From assembly GCF_037042905.1 (NCBI RefSeq), contig NC_087257.1:16546001-16610000 (forward strand): a DNA stretch of 64,000 nucleotides, in the 5' to 3' direction. Made by a program: the position numbers and the translations under genes. The stretch comes from Lytechinus pictus. Its lineage: Eukaryota; Echinodermata; Echinoidea; Temnopleuroida; Toxopneustidae. Positions 1-13,064 of this stretch are shown in pieces (within the stretch, counting starts at the first letter, position 1; the number at the start of each line of letters is the position of its first letter). The notes beneath the pieces are model-generated. The model saw nothing but the letters and a program-made list of their open reading frames with translations. It had not been told where the DNA came from and made no database searches.

Positions 1-1000
1 TGGTAGACCTTCATAGTTGTCTGCTGTTTGCAAGTACCAGTAGGCCTATTAATTGCACTGGGCCCTTTAGTACTGGCCTGTATTTGTTTCCCTGTATTAC
101 ATTCTGTTGGACTGAATATATAAAGTCACAGTATAGAACAGGATGTGCTTAATTTTTGCCCAAAGACAATCCACAAGCTTAACAAAATAAGAGACAATCT
201 CAATAAGGTTCTGATCTACCCTACTATTATACCCCTTTTGTGTTGAGAGTCATTGTCTGAATAGGCTGGTACATTTTTTACACTCAAAATTTTCTATATT
301 GAAATCAGCCTGTATCAGGCACTTATCCTGTCATTATCTAGCTTGTAAATTATCCCATAGAAATGAACCTCATACCCACCCCCTCCCCCTCGCCCCTTCA
401 AAAAGAGATACCTTTTGTGGTTTGTGATGCCTATATAGAAATTCTGTGCACATTTTGGTTTACCAATGATGATATCTTGCTACAAATAGTGTTGGTGTAA
501 TTGAATGTGTATGAGGTTGAGTCATAGTTTTAAGAAACCTTTTACAAACTTTTTATCAATCCCAAGCGATTTCAATTGAGTACCAAAAGGGCTTAATTTA
601 AGAATTTAAATTGGCAAGCCATTTTTAACGGGGCACTTTAAATGAAAGGGAATAATGTGCATTCGAGGCCATTAAAGGGCATCAATAGTAAAAGTTACTT
701 TTCATTGGAACACATGCACTAGATTACAACAGGGCACCAAAGCTTTGGGCAAAAAAGGGCTTTTATTTTGCCCTACAATTATTTGGAAGGACATTAAGGC
801 CATTCTGAGGGCACCAGAGGCCATGGCTTTTGATCAATTCAAGCCTTGAATGTTAAACAAATTAGTGCTTCATTACCCAAAATACAATTTGATTTAATTT
901 GAAACTTTGTATAATTAGCCAGTGGATAGGTACAGAGTTACACCAGCGTAACTGACTCGAGACGTCTAGTATGTTATGTTATTACAAATGACATCTTTGG
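1..1000. other. AT-rich DNA, no gene recognised
   Basis: No open frame or structured RNA stands out. The text includes loosely repeated words such as AAAGGGC and GGGCACC at 600-830. It could be intron or 3' UTR of a gene lying to the left. Confidence 0.4.
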
Positions 1001-1420
1001 TCAATTTAAGAGACAGCATGACATTGAAAAATTTGATCAAAATCAGATTGGAAATAAAAAAGTTGCTACATTTTACTTTCACTTATTTTCATAAAACGGT
1101 AATATGCACATCATGTGTGATATGCAAGTGAGGAACTGGTGATGCCACTCTCTCTTTCGCAAATATATTCATTTTTTACTTACACTGTAAGTAATTTCAT
1201 AAAATAAAATGCAAAACAATTAGTGTGCAAACATGTCGGCTCCCTCATTTGCATACTGACCAGCGTGTGTATATCAAAATTGTGAAAAAGGTGAAATTTA
1301 AAAATGACACAGAGAACTCTTTATTCTACATCCGATTTTGATGAAATTTTCTGTGCTATGCTTGTCAGATTTTCATCTGTCTATTCAAATCAACTTGTTG
1401 GGGTGACCTTGACCTTTGAT
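1000..1420. mobile_element. Degenerate MITE-like repeat of the TTAAAGG...GTGGACTTGACCTTTAA type
   Basis: The right end TTGGGGTGACCTTGACCTTTG and preceding CCGATTTTGATGAAATTTTC match the right end of the element at 47164-47800. The left arm (ATTTGATCAAAATCAGATTGG and AAGTTGCTACATTTT) is a diverged inverted counterpart. Confidence 0.5.
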
Positions 1421-1659
1421 TCTTTTTATATGATGTTATTATTTTATTCCATTGTGAAATTTTCAATGAAATTAATGCATTTAATCGCTTGCAACGTACT
1501 TTCTGTTTGTAAAAATTTATGTTCCTCTTTAATGAACAAATGTGCAATTACGGTACTTTAGTATGAAAAGTAAACATAAGTATAAATACTGTATTTTTAA
1601 TATTTATTCAAATGTAAATATTTGTAACAATGATGTATTGAAACTTATATTATGTAAAT

Positions 1660-1700
1660 ATTGTAAATGTATATGTAAAATGTAACAAATAAACAAAATG
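1660..1700 (+). terminator. Possible polyadenylation site
   Basis: AACAAATAAACAAAATG at about 1684-1700 contains AATAAA, followed by a GT-rich stretch (GACTGTGTGTGTGTT) that could be the downstream element. The mRNA it would serve is not identified. Confidence 0.25.
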
Positions 1701-1748
1701 TTGGTGACTGTGTGTGTGTTAATTGATGAAAATGCACTGTAATCTAGA

Positions 1749-2128
1749 TTCTGCAGACCTGCTTGCAAAGGCCAAAGAGTGGATACGATGGAGTCATCAA
1801 TGGAGCCATGGAGGTCTGGTCAACTCTGGATATACCAGCCAGTGTTTATCCAATTTTGATGAAAACCGTCACACCGATCATTTGCAGAGAGATGACCCAC
1901 CAACCAATGAAGAAGGAATGGAAGTATTTTGTCACTTCTATTAAGAAAAAAAATGTATATAATTTAACTCCCACAAGTACATGTATAGGGACAAAGGTCA
2001 TGATTTTTTTCTTCTTAAGTTCAACCCCCCCCCCCCCCTCGATTCTGAATCATACACTTCTTGATTTTTTTTCTGAATTATCGTCAACCTTTGGTTGGAA
2101 AACTACAGAAGATAAGACTTTAATTTGA
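1749..2128 (+). CDS. Possible exon of an unidentified gene
   Basis: An acceptor-like TCTAGATTCTGCAG ends at about 1757. One frame continues with a protein-like stretch (GYDGVINGAMEVWSTL, then PILMKTVTPIICREM) up to a KKKN run, after which the DNA becomes simple (C10, poly-T). The most coding-like part is about 1760-1945. No family was recognised and no donor follows, so it could be a last exon or a decayed gene piece. Confidence 0.27.
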
Positions 2129-2527
2129 GATAAAAAATCTTGTTGCAACTCTTCTCATCCCAAAACTCAAAATATTGGACCAAATGTTTAAATTCTAAAA
2201 ATAATTTTGTTAAGCTAATAGACATTTGGGAAGCTTCAATTCTACCCTATGCCATAAGTTCACAAAAGAAATGACAAAGTAATGCCATTCCTGATTTCAT
2301 TGACACCAAGGAAGCAGTATGGGATAAATCTGGAGATCAGCAGAGGAATCACCTTGTGACTACTGGCACTAGCATCTTCTGAGGATATCATCATCTGCAC
2401 AGGATCAACAGTTTCAGGTCTGTCTTCTATTGCGGATCGCCAGTACATCCAGCTCATCTGCTTGTGTGTCCAAACTTTTATGATGTTGTCGAAAGGGAGG
2501 GTCAACTTGAAATCATTTCCAGTGCCA

Positions 2528-2735
2528 GTCATCAACTTGTGCCACCTACGTATCAACACCATCTGCATAGCAGTTCATCAACCCCCTGTACTATCCTTTT
2601 TTTCCCCTACTGGACATCCAGTTTACCAGCATCAGTCATCAATTTGTGCCACTTGTACAACTTGATCTGCTCAGTAGTTCAGCGACCCTCGTTCTATCCT
2701 TTTTCCCTTCGCCACTGGACATCACTGATCGCCAC
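2528..2735. repeat. Two-copy imperfect direct repeat
   Basis: CATCAACTTGTGCCAC, then a CAGTTCA...CTATCCTTTTTTCCC stretch and CTGGACATC, at 2528-2615 recurs at about 2636-2725 as CATCAATTTGTGCCAC, CAGTAGTTCAGC, CTATCCTTTTTCCC and CTGGACATC. Open frames cross it in both directions; none was recognised. Confidence 0.5.
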
Positions 2736-2850
2736 AGATATTGTACTAGAAAGAATTGTGCAGGATGAGGAACTCCACCAATCCTCTCAGTCTCAAGTAT
2801 TTCATCACACATTTGACCAGTTCCTTTGGTGGTCTAGAATGGAAAGGTAG

Positions 2851-4139
2851 GCTGTAGATAAGTGAGGGAAATGTCTTGTGGAATATGTTGGTGCCGATGT
2901 GTGTATTTGTGTGAGAGAGAGAGATTGAGAGTAAAGTACAGAGGTGAAAGAATGGGGGGGGGGGCTGAGAATTGACTGAACGAGAAAGGAGTTAGTTATT
3001 TTCATCTGTGAAATTGATAACTTTTTTACAGGATTTCATGTCTACCAGTTCGTAGTCATTTTGTTTTAAATCATGTTTTGTCCCCATTCCTTGTGGTGGC
3101 TGGATCCACCACCCCCCCTCTACTTTTCATTACTTTGTAGTTGAGGAAATTTTCAAAATTGAGAAAAGATAGGTGAATTAGTGTTTTGTTTCCAGTTTAT
3201 TTCCATCTGTCCTGTTTTTATTCTCAAGACCACAACATTAAACTTCTAAATTGGCTTGTGTATTAAAAAAAAATGGTGCTGATGAAAGTCAAAGGACATA
3301 GAGGTCATTTTATACCCGAGAAGGCTTGTTGAAATTAAAACCAATGGATCAATTTCAAACGTAGTTTCATAAATGTGTCCATATATAAAAGGAAAAGGAT
3401 CCGATTAGTTTTTTAGTTTGTATGGTCAGAGGTATACCTGGAAAATGGTTTGTTCTCACGCAGTAACTTTGCTCACTTTGCTATATTGTAAGGGAAATTA
3501 TTTATTTAGACGGTGTGGGGTCAAAAAGTAAAATTTAAGTCGAAAGAGATCATTAAACCTGAAACTGGCCTGTTCTGGCTCTAACTAAATAATTTTTCAA
3601 TGAATCGATTTTAAAATTGGTTCATGTGGGATTGTTGTAGATCTAGTGTTTATTCAATCATTCAGTTCAAAAGTTATATGAATTTTGGAGGGAAGGGTTT
3701 AAAAATAATTCTGCACGTTGGTGGGACTCGAAATGAAATTCTACTTGGTGAAGTAAACTACAGTTAGCAATGTTCATGGATGAAAATAGCCAACTTTCAG
3801 TATGGTAAAGTCAGAAAATAGAGTTTGAGAGTGAAGATGGAAATTTGAAAATGTGTTGCTAATTCTATTTCCTGATTTGTTCAACAACAATAACATATGA
3901 ATATATTAATTTTATGTTTTTTCATTTTTTTTTTCTTACTACCCCTCCATCTTATTTTTACGATATGTAGCATATTTTGTGTATTTTTGTTGTGTACTGG
4001 CAGCAATAGTATTGTACTTAGCATTTCTACTGAGAGAAGTTATTGTGGAGTGTTTGATACTATTTGGAGAGGAGTAGAAACTCTGTATAAAAGGTATTCA
4101 ATACCTTTGGAACCATCAAAATTAACCTTGCAAGATTAA
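2851..4139. other. Intergenic DNA, no feature recognised
   Basis: Apart from short G and C runs (2953-2963, 3109-3118) and simple AT-rich DNA, I see no coding exon, RNA gene or clear element. Confidence 0.4.
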
Positions 4140-4169
4140 AGGTACAATATTGATTTTTTTTATTTTTTA

Positions 4170-4410
4170 TTTATTTATCGAGGACAATGTCCTAATCTTG
4201 TCTGTAGGAACAGACCCTGATTGAAACTTTGATCAACAAGTGGGTCTCCATGCAGACTAGCACAGACAAATCTTGCTGTTTCAACAGGGCCTTCAGTACA
4301 CAAGGCATTACTAGGCTGCACATTCAGACCTTTAACTTGACTGAAGGGTTTGCCCAGCAGACTAATCCTATACAGAGTTTCTACTGCAGAGGGCATAGTG
4401 TAAAGAGGTG
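4170..4410. repeat. Possible dispersed-repeat fragment, higher GC than its flanks
   Basis: This 240-base block (GAGGACAATGTCCTAATC to GCAGAGGGCATAGTG) is open on both strands and stands out from A/T-rich flanks. It looks like a repeat fragment or an old exon. No family was recognised. Confidence 0.25.
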
Positions 4411-6068
4411 ATGTGGGTTTAAAAATTTATCTTCATGTATTTGAGACAGAGAAAGCGATTTACAAATTTTGAATGAATAATAATTACCAAGTCCAACCTC
4501 CCCCAAAAAAAATATTTAAAAAATTGATAAAAGTAATATAAATTAAATAAAGTAAATAAATAAATATATATAAATAAATAAATAAATAGATATATTAATA
4601 AATTTGTAAAAATAGTGAGGAAAGGGCACACACATTCAAAAAATAAAATAAAATGAAAATGAAGTATATAAGTAAAGTAAAAACAGTAAAATGGATGAAA
4701 TTGTGATAATAGAAAATAAGAAAAAATAAAAGGAGTATTAATAGAAATAAGTTATAATGAAAGAAGAAATATAGCAATGATAAATCATTTAAAGATATGA
4801 AATACCAAACGCAACAAAATAAACAATGACATGCATAGGAGAAAAGTGAAAATTCATGATAATTCAATGCACATCATAAGGGATAGTAACTTTTCACGAT
4901 ATACTATTAAAAACAAAATTGGCAAATTAAGATTTTCATAGTATTGGAGATTCAGATGGCCATAACTTTCTTTATATATGCCTTTTCAAAATTCTTTCAA
5001 ACTTCCATTATTATTTTTTTCTTTTCCTCTCACACAAATGATTTCTAGGCTTCGCTTATTTTCACAAACGGTTAATGTAAACAACATGATATGCAAAAAA
5101 GAGATACACTTTTGTGGTCTATTATCATATGAAATATATATATTTTTGCAGGTTTGACTACAAGTTGGCTTTCATTGAATAACAAAAGGTTGCAGCCATG
5201 GCAATTACTCATGTTCAGGGGGGGGGGGGGGGGGGTGATCCTCGGTTTACATAATCATGAAAAAAAAAATTATATTGTAGATGATAGGGCACAAAGAAAT
5301 ATTTGCATACCAACGAGGGTGTGCATATAACTTATAAGGTAAAACTGGGCAAGTGTGTAACTTTCTTATTTTATCTGATTTTGATGAAACTTGAAGCTGT
5401 ATGCTTATTTGTCTTGTTTGTTTTTCTCTTTCTTTGATTATAAAAAAAGTTTACTGTGGTGTCCTTGAATTTTAGGTACCGTACCTCACAACTTTTTTTA
5501 AAGATAAACATTTGGTGAAAAGAAAATTAAAGATAAAAGAATTCACTAAAAACTAAAACCTTTTGGTTTTAATATCTCGGCTGGTCCTATTAGTGTGAAT
5601 GCAAAGAATATATTAAGGGGAAGGTTTATATCTCTAAAAATATTACTTTGGGTAATGCAAGGGGTACCGGGTAACTGTCTGAAATATGATAAACACTCCC
5701 ACACCACAAAGAGTGATAGCCCACAGTATTCCCTCAAACACTTTAGATAATTTTTCATCCCATAGAGGTACAGAGCTACCACCAGGTCAAGAGTAATCTT
5801 CTTTTGCTCAAATTGGCTACAATGGATATTTTCTTTCTTTGAAGAAAAAAAAAAATATTGATTTATTTAACAAATGTTAAAATGAATCACAGCAAAATGT
5901 GAAGTTGCCAATTTGCATTATTGAAAAGGATTTTGTTTTCATCTTGTTGCCAATTTAGAGTGTAATGATTAGCTAAACTTTAATGGTTTGTATTCAGGTA
6001 CGTATAGCACATTGGAAACGCTAATTTTTAAAGAAAATACAAGTAAAAAAAAATCGTCAACCATCCCT

Positions 6069-6571
6069 TTAAAGGGGAAGTTCACCCCTGACGAAAAGTA
6101 CATTTTGAAAATACCACAAAAAAATAAAAGATAAAAAAGGTGAAGGTTTGAGGGAAATCCATTAAAGATTATTAAAGTTATTTGAATTTCAAGATATTGA
6201 TTTATGACGTCATATACGAGCAGCTTGCCCCACATGTTATGTATTGAATATAAAATGCATAAATTTGACATTTTTTATAGTTCGAGATGACTAAAAATAT
6301 TCTTCTTTCAGGAGCGGATGTGAAATAATGTCTGTTGATATACTAAATGTATAATAAAACCCATTTTCAATTTTTTGACAAAATAACATGTCATTGATGT
6401 TTTTAATTCACAATACACTGTACACAGGAAACTGCTTGCATATGATATCACAAATCAAAAAAATAAAGTTGTAACTGTTTAAATCTTTGATGGATTTTCC
6501 TCAAACCTTCAATGTATTTTTATTACATTTGCTATTTTTACAATAAACGTTTTGTCAGGGTTCCCCTTTAA
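6069..6571. mobile_element. MITE with TTAAAGGGGAA inverted ends (503 bp)
   Basis: TTAAAGGGGAAGTTCACCC at the left is mirrored by GGGTTCCCCTTTAA at the right. Inward, GTTTGAGGGAAATCCATTAAAG pairs with CTTTGATGGATTTTCCTCAAAC. No coding capacity. The TTAA ends suggest a TTAA-targeting superfamily, by inference. Confidence 0.75.
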
Positions 6572-7419
6572 CTGAGTCACCAAAACCACATATCCACAGC
6601 ATCACAATAACAAACATGTGCACAAAATATCAGAGAGATTGAATTATCCTGAAAATAGACCACACAATGTAAACCAAAGGGGGTGGAGGTACTTTGCTCA
6701 AATCATGCTAATTCAGCTCCCTTCCTGAATTGTTATCATATCTTTACATTTAAAGACATTCAATAATATATAACATTCCAATCATGCAATAGTTGCATCT
6801 GTTTTTTAGTTGATTTTTTGTGATACATTTTCTTAATGATACATAGCGCCCTCTTCAGATAATTTATTGTCATGTTCAAAGTAAAAAATAAATCAACATT
6901 GGCATAAAAATCATATTTGGGCTGTTGGTATACATGTACATGAAATATAATATGTTTTGATTATAAAATTATGGCACTAAATAATATGCTACATAATTAC
7001 ACAATACATGATAATACTAGACGAAATCAAACCTGAAGTACGTTGCAAAAACAGCAGTGCTGAACTTAATTAGTTGGTATTGCAGGAGGACTGCATCAAG
7101 CAGGCGCCTGTTCATCACCCATTGGGCCCTGGTTTGACGCCTAAAAATCACGAACCCCACACACCATTACACACATACCCCACACCATAAAAACACCACG
7201 ACACACAATTCAACACAACACGCTTAACACTGCTCCACACCATTACATATGCCACACAACATGACATCACAAAAAAACACCACACTACAACACAACTCAA
7301 AACACTAGACCGCACTGCTTTGTGACTTAATATGCGAGCAGCTTCCCTGTATATCATGTAATGTAAATTACATAGATTTTAATTTCTTAATGGAATATAT
7401 TATGAATTCAAATATTTTT

Positions 7420-8160
7420 ATGCCCCCGCAGACGAAGTCCAGAGGGGGCATTAAGCGTTGCCAGTCCTTCCGTCCCCCCACTTGGTTTCCGCGCAATAAC
7501 TCGAAAAATATTTAATGGATTTAAAAAATTTGTGGTGTATAGGTAGATGACACCAAAATACAGGCTAAGTTCGGAGTCCGCAGGTCAAAGGTCACAGCTC
7601 TTTAAATATGCAAGTTGGTTTCCGCGCAATAACTCGAAAAATATTTAATGGATTTAAAAAAAAATTGGTATGTAGGTGGATGACACCAAAATACAGACTA
7701 AGTTCAAATTCGGGGTCCGCAGGTCAAAGGTCACAGCTCATTAAATATGCGAGTTGAATTCCGCGTAATAACTCGAAAAATATTGAATGGATTTTATAAA
7801 TTTCTGGTGTATAGGTAGATGACACCAAAATACGGGCTAAGTTCGAATTCGCAGTCCCCAGGTCATAGGTCACAGCTCATTAAATATCCGAGTTGGTTTC
7901 CGCATGATAACTTATGAAATATTCAACAGATTAAAAAAAATTTGGATGTGTAGGTAGATGACATCAAAATACAGGCTAAGTTCGAATTTGGAGTCTGGAG
8001 GTCAAAGGTCACAGCTCATTATATATGCGAGTTGGTTCAAAGATATAAATTTGTTCATTATATACATATTGGTTTCTGCATGATATTAAGTTCAATCATA
8101 TTGAATGAATTTCTGATCGCGGGGGCATCTGTGTCCTTAGACACGTCAAATTTCTTGTTT
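7420..8160. repeat. 139-bp tandem array inside a GCCCCCGC-ended element; each unit holds a DR1 site
   Basis: The array sits between ATGCCCCCGCAGACGAAG at about 7421 and GCGGGGGCATCTGTG near 8118, so the element ends in inverted G/C-rich repeats. AGGTCAAAGGTCA starts at 7582, 7721 and 7999, and AGGTCATAGGTCA at 7860, exactly 139 bases apart. The GGTTTCCGCGCAATAAC segment recurs at 7484 (first unit 133 bp), 7617, 7756, 7895 and partly 8034. Confidence 0.85.
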
Positions 8161-8339
8161 GTATATAAAAGGGGTATGAAATGGTGTCTCCAATGATGCA
8201 TCCACTGCATGCAAAGTTTAAAAATTTACAACTCTCTTATTCTTTGTCAGATTTTCAACAACTTTCATTAATATTTTTCTCCCATTATCTGCTTTAAAAA
8301 AAAATCATTATGGAGAACTTCCCCTTTAAAACAAAAATG

Positions 8340-10300
8340 AATGCTTTGAGATCATTTACCAAAACCTGTAGGTCAAGTTGATATTGATTAATAAGACACA
8401 CACACAAAAGCATAACACTGGAAATTCCATTGATATTGGCTGTGAAATATAAGAAAGTTCTGAAATATTCAAATTTCACTTATTTCCACTAAACTGATGT
8501 GCAAATGATGCAAAAAAAATGTCCCTAAAAAGAAAAAGAAAAGAAGGGGGAAAAGGAGGAAAAGAAAAAGTGAAGGGATAAAAGGGAAGAAGCGTATGGC
8601 TTTTTTGTTTTTTTATTTTTTGTCAAAAGAATAAAAACCTAAACAAGCCGTTCTTCTCTCTCTCTCTCTTCATTCAAAATTTTGCTTTTGCGCATGAAAA
8701 ATATTTTTTAAATGCCTTTCCCCTTTTGTTTACCTCAAGAGAAATTATATCTAATTCAATCTTTTGCCATATTTGGCGTGCTCATAATTTTTTTCAATCT
8801 CAGAAATTATATTATATTCAAGTTGATAAGGGTACTAGAGATGCAAGAGACGTCTTTTTATTTAAATTTGACGAGACATTGAAAACTTGCACCCCCCCCC
8901 CCCCCCCCCCCGCCCCCTCCCAAACTAAAATCCTGGCTATGCAGTTGTGTAACACTTTTGTTTCTTCAAATATCTAATTTAAATCTCTTCTTTTTTTCTG
9001 AAGTTTAAATACATGTAGAATTGTTTACGTGAAGGTCAAGTCCACCCCAATGAAAAGTGTATTTAAATAAATAGAAATCAAACTACATAGCACTTTTAAA
9101 ATTCTCATCAAAATCTTATGTAAAATAAGAAATTTCTGACACTTGAAAGTTTTGTCTAAAATCCTAGAAAGCATATGTGTGTAATTCATATGTTGCTATG
9201 CCAAAAAGATTTCCTGCATTTTCCATCTCCATCCCCCCCCCCCCCAACATGCTTTCAAAACAATTTTGCTGCTCGTTAAGTATGATTTTCCCCTTCATGT
9301 TTTGAACATGTTTAATTCTTTTATGAACTCTTCAAATTGCCATGATATCCTATTCATTTTAATTCCCAGGGTTACAGGGGGATAGGGCCCCTAAAATTTC
9401 TCAAGTGGTAAACAAAATTGAAAATGAAAAGAGGAGGGAGGAAGATGAAATAATTGGATGAAAGCGAAGTCCCCAAAAAAATAAGTCTGGGTTGTGTAAC
9501 TCCATATTACCCATTATCTAATTGAAGAAATTTTTAGGTCATCGTCTTTCAGTAATCTCTGGTGCCCCCTCTTGGGACCACAGAAATATATTTGACTTTG
9601 GTGAAATTCAACTTTAGAAAATGTAAATAAAACATTTCGCATATTCTGATTTAAAAAAAAATGCTTTGATTTGGATTATCATATTTGACTTCTGAAAGAT
9701 TGACTTATACATATTCTATTGTATAAGAGCTCTCTTCTATACATCCTGAGCCTGCTATATAGGATTTATTTATATGTTAATGAGATAATCCTAGATCATT
9801 GGCATTAAACGACTCAAAAACTATGTATTCTATTAAAGATGTATTATAAACAAACATCTTTGAGTTTGATAGCTTTCAAATTGCAGGTTTCTTGATTTTT
9901 TTTAAATTGTTTATTAGTTTCTTTCTCATTATATCAAGGGCAATATTACCAAGCCAACCCACCCCCCCCCCCAAAAAAAAATCAATTATGATTTTGAGAA
10001 ATGGGGGGGGGGTCCTGATGGAAGTATTTAATATGAATATCTTTTCAAAGTTTTTTATCAAGGTGAATATTCTTCCATCTAATCTTTTTTTTTCTGGGAA
10101 CAAGTGCAGTGCATCAGACAGAATTAATTAACTTTTAAAATAGATGTATCTCTCCCTCTTAATATTTGAGAATCGAGTAAGTGCTAATTCATGAAGATAA
10201 GTGCTTAAATGTTTTAATTTGATTCTTGATTGAATGGTGAGTTTTGGATAGAAAATGAAGTGTGCTCTCTCAAGTCTTTACTATGAATAAGTGATGAGAG
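8340..10300. other. AT-rich intergenic DNA with homopolymer runs
   Basis: No gene recognised. It contains long C or G runs (8891-8911, 9234-9245, 9961-9971, 10004-10012), a purine stretch at 8525-8590, and a lone AAGGTCAAGTCCACCCC end at 9032 that matches the left end of the 47164-47800 repeat type. Confidence 0.45.
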
Positions 10301-11109
10301 GTAGAAAAAGGATATGGTTTTATTTTTCAATCAAGTGAAAGTAATGATTTTTTTTAAATGTACGGTAGAGGTGACTGTCTATTTGCAAGTCAAATCTTTT
10401 GATACCACAGAAATCTGTTTGACTTACAGGGCAAAATTTGATGTTTTGCATATTCTGGTTAAAAAAATGCTTCAAAATAGCCGTTGACGTGTGTATATGT
10501 AAGGTTGATTTAATATGCTGTCTACTGTCATAGCTTACATGTAGTTCAGTTGTAAGTTGACAACATATATTTCTTATGAAGGATACTCCCACAGTGGGAA
10601 AGTTTGAAAAGGATTGTTTTTAGTTGGGAAGTTCTTTGCATGATGATTAGGAAGAATATAAATGGTAAAAAAAAAATACTGTGTACTGCATGTGACTAAC
10701 ATAAATTTATTTGAGGAAAATATTCAAAGTTCAGTCTGCAAAAGTCAACCTTACAAGTCAAAATAACCCCCTATGAAGGAGTCGAAACATTTTTCCAAAT
10801 AAGATATATTTTCCCCAGTTTAGCAAGTTTTCCCCCAGGTCAGTATTAGATTTCTGAGGAAACAAAAGATTTTACTATGTATTTTCTTTTCATTCTTTTT
10901 ATGTGTTACCATACATTTGCACAATGCATATTTAGTTTTGAGTGTGTTGTTGGTTGTATACATGATGTGTATGACAAAGACAAGTACTTCGAGTGGAAGG
11001 GGGGGGGGGGCAACTGAATGGCAATTTGTTATATCTGTGTGTGAGAGTGATATGTGTACAGGTTCACTGTAAATAATGGAGTTGATTCACACTTAAAGTT
11101 GGTGAGCCT

Positions 11110-11250
11110 GGGATTGTTTCATGAAAGTTGTCAGCTCCAACAAGGGACAAGTCATCGTTATGCGACAGTTTCCCTAGTAACAGTCAGACATCCATGCTTC
11201 TCAGCCAATCAATATCACGAAAGTTGTCCGATCTGGCGACTCTGATCAAA
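11110..11250. mobile_element. MITE-like repeat related to the one at 58081-58240
   Basis: GTTTCATGAAAGTTGTCAG, AGTTTCCCTAGTAACAGTC, AGCCAATCA and AAGTTGTCCGATCTGGC match in inverse order the segments at 58081-58240 (GATTGGCTGAGAAGCACTG, TTACTATGGTAACTG, TTCATGAAACG). The exact ends are uncertain. Confidence 0.5.
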
Positions 11251-11513
11251 CGCCTCATGAACAAATGCAACAATCCAAGTGGCAGCTTTAAACTGGACCA
11301 GTCTTACGCCATGCTCTCTCTGAAGAAAGGCAGTATCCGTTGTCTGCTCATCATACATCTGCAGGCGGGGCCAAGTTTCATGAAACCATCACGAGTCTAA
11401 GTTTGTGACCATCCCAGTGCAATACATAGTAATTTTCTTATACCCCTCTGTATGAGTGTATGGGTTGTCCAAAAAGTTATGACTTATGACGGTTCCATGA
11501 ATCAGACCCCATA

Positions 11514-11901
11514 GGCCCGAATTCACAAAGGTGGTTTTGAAAACCCACGGTTGAGTCCGTGGTTTATGCAGATTTCCTGTATAAATTACGCTTAATTTAC
11601 CGCGTATATTAAATAATGTCCAATGCTGATGTGCGCTTTTGTCACAGTGGGCCAAATTGACGCCTGTTGCCGTAGTTATCCACGCTATTTTATTCATGAG
11701 TCCACTCTTCAAACAGTGGACTCATGAATACTATAGCGTATCTAACCATGGAAACAGGCGTCAAATGTGCGCACTGTGACAAAAGCATGCATCAGCATTG
11801 GACATTTTTATACACGTCCCCGATACGCGCTAAATTAAGCGTAATTTATATAGGAAATCTGCATAAACCATGGATTCAAACCACCTTTGTGAATTCGGGC
11901 C
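11514..11901. mobile_element. Foldback MITE (388 bp)
   Basis: GGCCCGAATTCACAAAGGTGG at the left is mirrored exactly by CCACCTTTGTGAATTCGGGCC at the right, and pairing continues to the centre around 11710 (GAGTCCACT...AGTGGACTC). The whole unit is one long hairpin. Confidence 0.9.
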
Positions 11902-12444
11902 ATAGTGACTCGAGGAATGAATTCTGATCATCCTATGTGGCAGTTCGGTTGGAAGCAGGAGAGAGGACCCCCTAAAGGTAAGTGATGAATAATGTTCTTT
12001 TGGTGATAATTGATTTGTATGATTGAACTATTGTCTAAACACATACTGAGAAAAATAATGAGGCAAATGAAGAGATGACTAAATTTATTTGAAGAGATAT
12101 GGAAAAATGGGGGAAAAATGAAAGTGGAAATTCATCCTGATGTCAAATTGGTTTTATAAAAGGAGACGAATATGACCCGCAAATTAATGACAATCTAGCA
12201 ACAACAAAGATTAAACAGTTAAAACTAAAGTTTATATTTTGTGACATCGAAAGCCTTTTCTCCATATTGCAGTAAAATGCCAATTTCTCAGAAATGTGAT
12301 ATAAGCCTGTGCATTCGGTGCATTCAGTGTATCGTCGGGCAGATAATTTCATACACACTTCAGTATTTTTTAAGAAATAAGAAATTTATAGAATTTGTAA
12401 TACATGCTGTATGGGGCCACTGCGTGATGTCACAACATCCAAAC

Positions 12445-13038
12445 TTAAAGGGGAATGAAACCTTTGGAACAAATGGGCTTGTGTCAAAACAGAAAAATCA
12501 AAGAATAAGAACAAAGACAGTTTGAGAAAAATCGGACAAATAATGAGAAAGTTATGAGCATTTGAATATTGCAATCACTAATACTATGGAGATCCTCCCG
12601 TTGGCAATACGACGATGTGTGATGTCACATGTGAACAACTTTCCCTTTGATGGACTATAAAATACTGCTAAAATGTCTCTTTTTGCCTTTTCTCATGGTG
12701 ATACAAACTCTTTATCCATGATGTATTAAAAAAAAATCTGTATTACATGCCCTCCTATAGAAGGAACACATGATCTACTGATAGATGTGATAAAAGAGGC
12801 AGTTTAAGTGAAATATATACTAAAGTAATGGGAAGAGTTGTTCACAAGTGACATCACACATCTTTGTCGCATTGCCAATTTGAGGATCTCCATAGCATTA
12901 GTGATCGCAATATTCAAGTGCTCATAACTTTCTCATTATTTGTCCGATTTTTCTCAAACTTTCATTGATCTGTTTCCGCTTTGATTTTTCTGTTTTCACA
13001 AAAGCTACATCTTGTTCCATAGGTTTCATTCTCCTTAA
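12445..13038. mobile_element. Foldback MITE with TTAA ends (594 bp)
   Basis: TTAAAGGGGAATGAAACC pairs with GGTTTCATTCTCCTTAA, and pairing continues inward (TTGAGAAAAATCGGACAAAT with ATTTGTCCGATTTTTCTCAA; GATGTGTGATGTCAC with GTGACATCACACATC). No coding capacity. Confidence 0.88.
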
Positions 13039-13064
13039 ACTCAAGTGTTTTAAAAATAGAAGGG

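Noticed and set aside
2260-2568. 102-codon minus-strand frame as a gene
   Set aside because: It overlaps an imperfect direct repeat, has no splice signals, and no recognised motif.
7482-8035. Regularly spaced repeats that might be read as a CRISPR array
   Set aside because: Units are 139 bp with diverged copies and no unique spacers, and the genome is eukaryotic. It is a tandem satellite.
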